Positions 62,053-64,000 of a DNA stretch of 64,000 bases are shown in pieces (positions within the stretch are counted from its first letter, which is position 1; the number at the start of each line of letters is the position of its first letter). Origin of the DNA: Acidobacterium capsulatum ATCC 51196. GTDB lineage: Bacteria; Acidobacteriota; Terriglobia; Terriglobales; Acidobacteriaceae. The stretch lies in NCBI RefSeq assembly GCF_000022565.1, contig NC_012483.1:4063357-4127356 (forward strand), written 5' to 3'. The notes beneath the pieces were generated by a model. It ran no database searches. It was not told the DNA's origin and saw only the letters and a list, made by a program, of their open reading frames with translations. Both the position numbers and the translations under genes were made by a program.

Positions 62053-62927
62053 GTACGCCCGAGAAGCCGCCGATTGAGATTCCCACTGAGACCCCGCACC
62101 ATGGCCATGACCACGGCGGTGCGCCCGGCCATCCTTCGGGTGAATCCCCCAACGGCCATCACGACCCGGCAAAACAGCCCTACATCGCCTTCGAGCACGT
62201 CAGCAAGGCATTCGGCAGCCAGGTGGTTCTCGATGACGTCAGCTTCTTCGTCCTCCCAGGGGAGGTCCTCTGCATCCTCGGCCGTTCCGGCGTCGGCAAA
62301 TCCGTCTCGCTGCAAAACATTGTCGGCTTCCTCAAGCCCGATGCCGGCCGCATCCTCGTCGCCGGCGAAGACATCACCGGTTTCACTGACAAGCAGATGC
62401 AGCTCATCCGCCGCAAAGTCACCATGGTCTTCCAGAACGGAGCGCTCTTTGACTCCCTTACCGTGCGCGAAAACGTCGCCTTCCCGCTGCGTGAGCGCAA
62501 TGAGTTGCAGGAAGATCAGATCATGCAGATCGTCAAAGGCCTGCTCGACATGGTAGGCGTTCATGAGGATTTATTTGATGAGCTGCCCTCCGGGCTTTCC
62601 ACCGGCATGAAGCGCTCGGTCGCCATCGCGCGCGCCCTGGCCGCGCAGCCCGAGGCCATTCTTTATGACGAGCCCACCACCATGGTCGACCCGCTCATCG
62701 CGCGGCTGCTGGGCGATCTTATCCTCAAGCTCAAGCACCAGCTCCGGCTCACCAGCATCGTCGTCACGCATGACATGCGCTTTGCCGAGCGGCTTGCCGA
62801 CCGCGTGCTCTTTTTGCATCAGGGCAAAGCCCATTTCTTCGGCACCATGGAAGAGATGAAACAATCCAAAGACGAGATTTTGCAGCAATTTTTAGAACTG
62901 GATACGCTGGTTCTTCCCGGAGCGTAG
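62049..62927 (+). CDS. MlaF/Ttg2A-like ABC transporter ATPase
   Basis: A 292-residue ATPase. TTG start overlaps the mobA stop. An N-terminal extension of about 40 residues is His-rich (PHHGHDHGGAPGHPSGE), perhaps metal-binding. Walker A GRSGVGKS (about 80), Q-loop VFQNGALFDSLTVRENVAFP, signature LSTGM where LSGGM is usual, Walker B ILYDEPTTMVDP, H-switch VVTHD. DSLTVRENVAFPLRE and the overall layout place it near MlaF, the ATPase of phospholipid/toluene-resistance transporters. No MlaE or MlaD gene follows, so partners must be elsewhere. The signature change Gly to Thr is unusual but keeps the essential Ser and second Gly. Confidence 0.9.
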   Translation: MSTPEKPPIEIPTETPHHGHDHGGAPGHPSGESPNGHHDPAKQPYIAFEHVSKAFGSQVVLDDVSFFVLPGEVLCILGRSGVGKSVSLQNIVGFLKPDAGRILVAGEDITGFTDKQMQLIRRKVTMVFQNGALFDSLTVRENVAFPLRERNELQEDQIMQIVKGLLDMVGVHEDLFDELPSGLSTGMKRSVAIARALAAQPEAILYDEPTTMVDPLIARLLGDLILKLKHQLRLTSIVVTHDMRFAERLADRVLFLHQGKAHFFGTMEEMKQSKDEILQQFLELDTLVLPGA

Positions 62928-62933
62928 GAGACG

Positions 62934-63401
62934 ATGGAGCAGGCACAACCGCAGGACTTTGTAGGCACCTGGCGCCTTGTGGAGTACACCTTTCACCACG
63001 AAGACGGCACCGTCGAGCGGCCGTGGGGCGAGGACGTGACCGGCTATCTGCTTTACACCCCGCAAGGCTACATGAGCGCCAACCTGAGCCCGGCGCGCCG
63101 CAACTGGCGCTTCCGCCGCGCCCGTCTCAAGGCCGAGGTTCCGGCCGCCGAAGAGGGCGGCCTCGCGCGCCTCGCCCGCCGTGGCGTGCCCCGCGACTAC
63201 ATCGCCTACTCCGGCCGCTTTGAGCTGAAAGACGGCATGATCATCCACCACGTAGAGGTCAGCCTCTTCCCGCACTGGGTCGGCCTGCCGCAGCATCGCT
63301 ATTACGAGTTCTGCGAAAACCAGCTCACCCTCCGCACCTCCTCCATCAACAGCGGCCGCGACCGCGTCGTCGCCCAGCTTCGCTGGCAGCGAGTGGATTA
63401 G
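62934..63401 (+). CDS. Lipocalin-like domain protein
   Basis: A 155-residue single-domain protein: DFVGTWRLVEYTFHHEDGTV, GYLLYTPQGYMSANLSPARR, YIAYSGRFELKDGMIIHHVE and VSLFPHWVGLPQHRYYEFCE are the successive strands of the Lipocalin_5-type barrel. No signal peptide. Members bind small hydrophobic ligands or serve as accessory enzymes; no specific role is known here. It starts 6 nt after the ABC ATPase gene, so it is part of the same operon. Confidence 0.85.
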   Translation: MEQAQPQDFVGTWRLVEYTFHHEDGTVERPWGEDVTGYLLYTPQGYMSANLSPARRNWRFRRARLKAEVPAAEEGGLARLARRGVPRDYIAYSGRFELKDGMIIHHVEVSLFPHWVGLPQHRYYEFCENQLTLRTSSINSGRDRVVAQLRWQRVD

Positions 63402-63460
63402 CCCTGCCGCGCACCCAACCGCCGTCTGTCTCGGCGAGCAAATGAGAAACCCGGGAACAC

Positions 63461-63528
63461 CTTGTATCAGGGCATGGCTTTGGCCATGCCGCAAGGTACG
63501 CATAAAAGAAGGGGCTTCAGCCCCCGAG
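63461..63528 (+). repeat. Hairpin repeat type A, copy 3
   Basis: cttgtatcagggcatggctt then tggccatgcc; the stem ggcatggc/gccatgcc differs from copies 1 and 2 by a compensating base change (C-G to T-A), followed by ggggcttcagccccc. Confidence 0.7.
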
Positions 63529-63687
63529 GATCTCTCCAAATCCGAAAGAGCGTCATTCTGAGCGAAGCGAAGAATCCCGGTGATACCCCGGCCGCCAAAC
63601 ACCGCCCGGAGTTTCTCCCACCACCCTCACTGCCACCCCCGACGACTTTTCCTGGCGTCCTTCGCGTCTTTGCGGTAGCTTTCCCTT

Positions 63688-63726
63688 GTCATCCGGACCG
63701 AACGAAGTGAGCGGAGGGACCAGCAT
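63688..63726 (+). repeat. Dispersed repeat type C, copy 2
   Basis: tcatccggaccgaacgaagt then gagcggagggaccagcattc; near-identical to the unit at 60205. Confidence 0.65.
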
Positions 63727-63744
63727 TCCCTCATCACCAAGCCG

Positions 63745-63780
63745 AGGGTGCCCCGGGGTCCGTCCGTTCGGACCCGGGAA
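63745..63780 (+). repeat. Hairpin repeat type B, copy 2
   Basis: agggtgccccggggtccgtc then cgttcggacccgggaa; same stem as copy 1. It lies right after a type C unit. In the 60-kb cluster both types also occur together, but there B comes before C. Confidence 0.65.
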
Positions 63781-63894
63781 AGGCCAGGCCGCGACTGGCT
63801 TATTCCGTGACTGAAAACTGACAACTGAACAGTGGCAACGATTCTTCTTGCCGGTAATTTCCCCTCATTCCGATACACTTAAAACATGGGAAGA

Positions 63895-63917
63895 AGCAGG
63901 CTCACCGGCCTGCTTTT
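63895..63917 (+). terminator. Short intrinsic-type terminator
   Basis: agcaggc (63895-63901) pairs with gcctgct (63908-63914), whose last T begins a run of four T residues. No gene ends directly upstream, so it may end the lipocalin operon transcript or a short RNA. Confidence 0.45.
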
Positions 63918-64000
63918 GTCGTTTTGCCCCTCAAATTTGCGAGACTAATACCTCCGTAAACCACTGATTCCATGGGACTTGCCCGCCTAATGTCGGGCAA

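Larger units (their letters stand above)
63402..64000. other. Repeat-rich 3' end of the window
   Basis: About 600 bases without a supported gene. Holds repeat copies (listed separately), the common acidobacterial-type unit gtcattctgagcgaagcgaa at 63551-63570, a hairpin with T-run at 63895-63917 and a hairpin at the right edge (ttgcccg/cgggcaa, from 63979 to 64000). Confidence 0.5.

Noticed and set aside
1..64000. CRISPR array or rRNA operon
   Set aside because: No regularly spaced direct repeats and no rRNA core sequences are visible anywhere in the window.

Overview
The window is about 60% GC and looks like a chromosome segment of an acidobacterium (Acidobacteriaceae-like). The evidence is three TonB-dependent receptors with an N-terminal carboxypeptidase-regulatory-like plug extension, a PadR regulator paired with a large duplicated MacB/FtsX-type permease of the ADOP class, a membrane-anchored regulator of a type common in this phylum, Ku/LigD, and dispersed GC-rich hairpin repeats. 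Species cannot be told from sequence alone. The gene content is mostly chromosomal (sugar scavenging, peptidases, regulators, DNA repair), broken by several scars of mobile or addiction modules.

Layout. 1-1.6 kb: 3' end of a CusA/CzcA-type RND pump and an alpha/beta hydrolase remnant. 1.6-10.3 kb: a minus-strand set of TonB receptor, GH89 alpha-N-acetylglucosaminidase and HGSNAT-like membrane acetyltransferase, with a divergent membrane-anchored regulator. 10.5-14.9 kb: a DUF3175 protein, a 49-residue basic protein, Ku and LigD. 14.9-16.8 kb: integrase scrap, HigA-like antitoxin without a toxin, a small membrane protein and a MarR regulator with a perfect 21-bp palindrome. 17.1-19.8 kb: a serine hydrolase with an in-frame TGA, a DUF6249-like protein and a frameshifted ECF sigma factor. 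19.8-22.8 kb: PadR-ADOP pair. 23.4-29.1 kb: S9 peptidase, MocR regulator, APC permease and PaiB-like protein. 29.5-37 kb: a four-gene operon of siderophore-type TonB receptor, amidohydrolase, oligopeptidase B-like peptidase and PepSY membrane protein. 37-38 kb: AbiE remnants. 38.4-43.3 kb: tRNA-Gln, ECF sigma/anti-sigma pair, lytic transglycosylase and DegT aminotransferase. 44.3-44.6 kb: tRNA-Leu(UAA) split by a group I intron. 44.8-56.7 kb: an exported six-hairpin-type protein, a response regulator, a histidine kinase and a periplasmic sugar-binding lipoprotein, facing a TonB receptor and a TPR protein. 57-64 kb: tRNA-Leu remnant, FliB-like protein, M20 peptidase, Xre-RES toxin-antitoxin pair, MobA, MlaF-like ATPase, lipocalin-like protein and hairpin repeats.

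How genes may work together. The GH89 enzyme and HGSNAT-like protein match the two consecutive steps by which the human lysosome removes terminal glucosamine from heparan sulfate, here placed behind an outer-membrane receptor. The 48-55 kb block looks like a three-part sugar sensor (binding lipoprotein, kinase with a sugar-type sensory domain, LuxR-type regulator) next to the receptor it may control. The 29-37 kb operon looks like an import, cleave and reduce pathway for an iron chelate or peptide-like ligand.

The strongest unusual item is the self-splicing-type intron in tRNA-Leu(UAA) at 44,339-44,551, with an unsplit partial copy of the same anticodon arm at about 57.0 kb.
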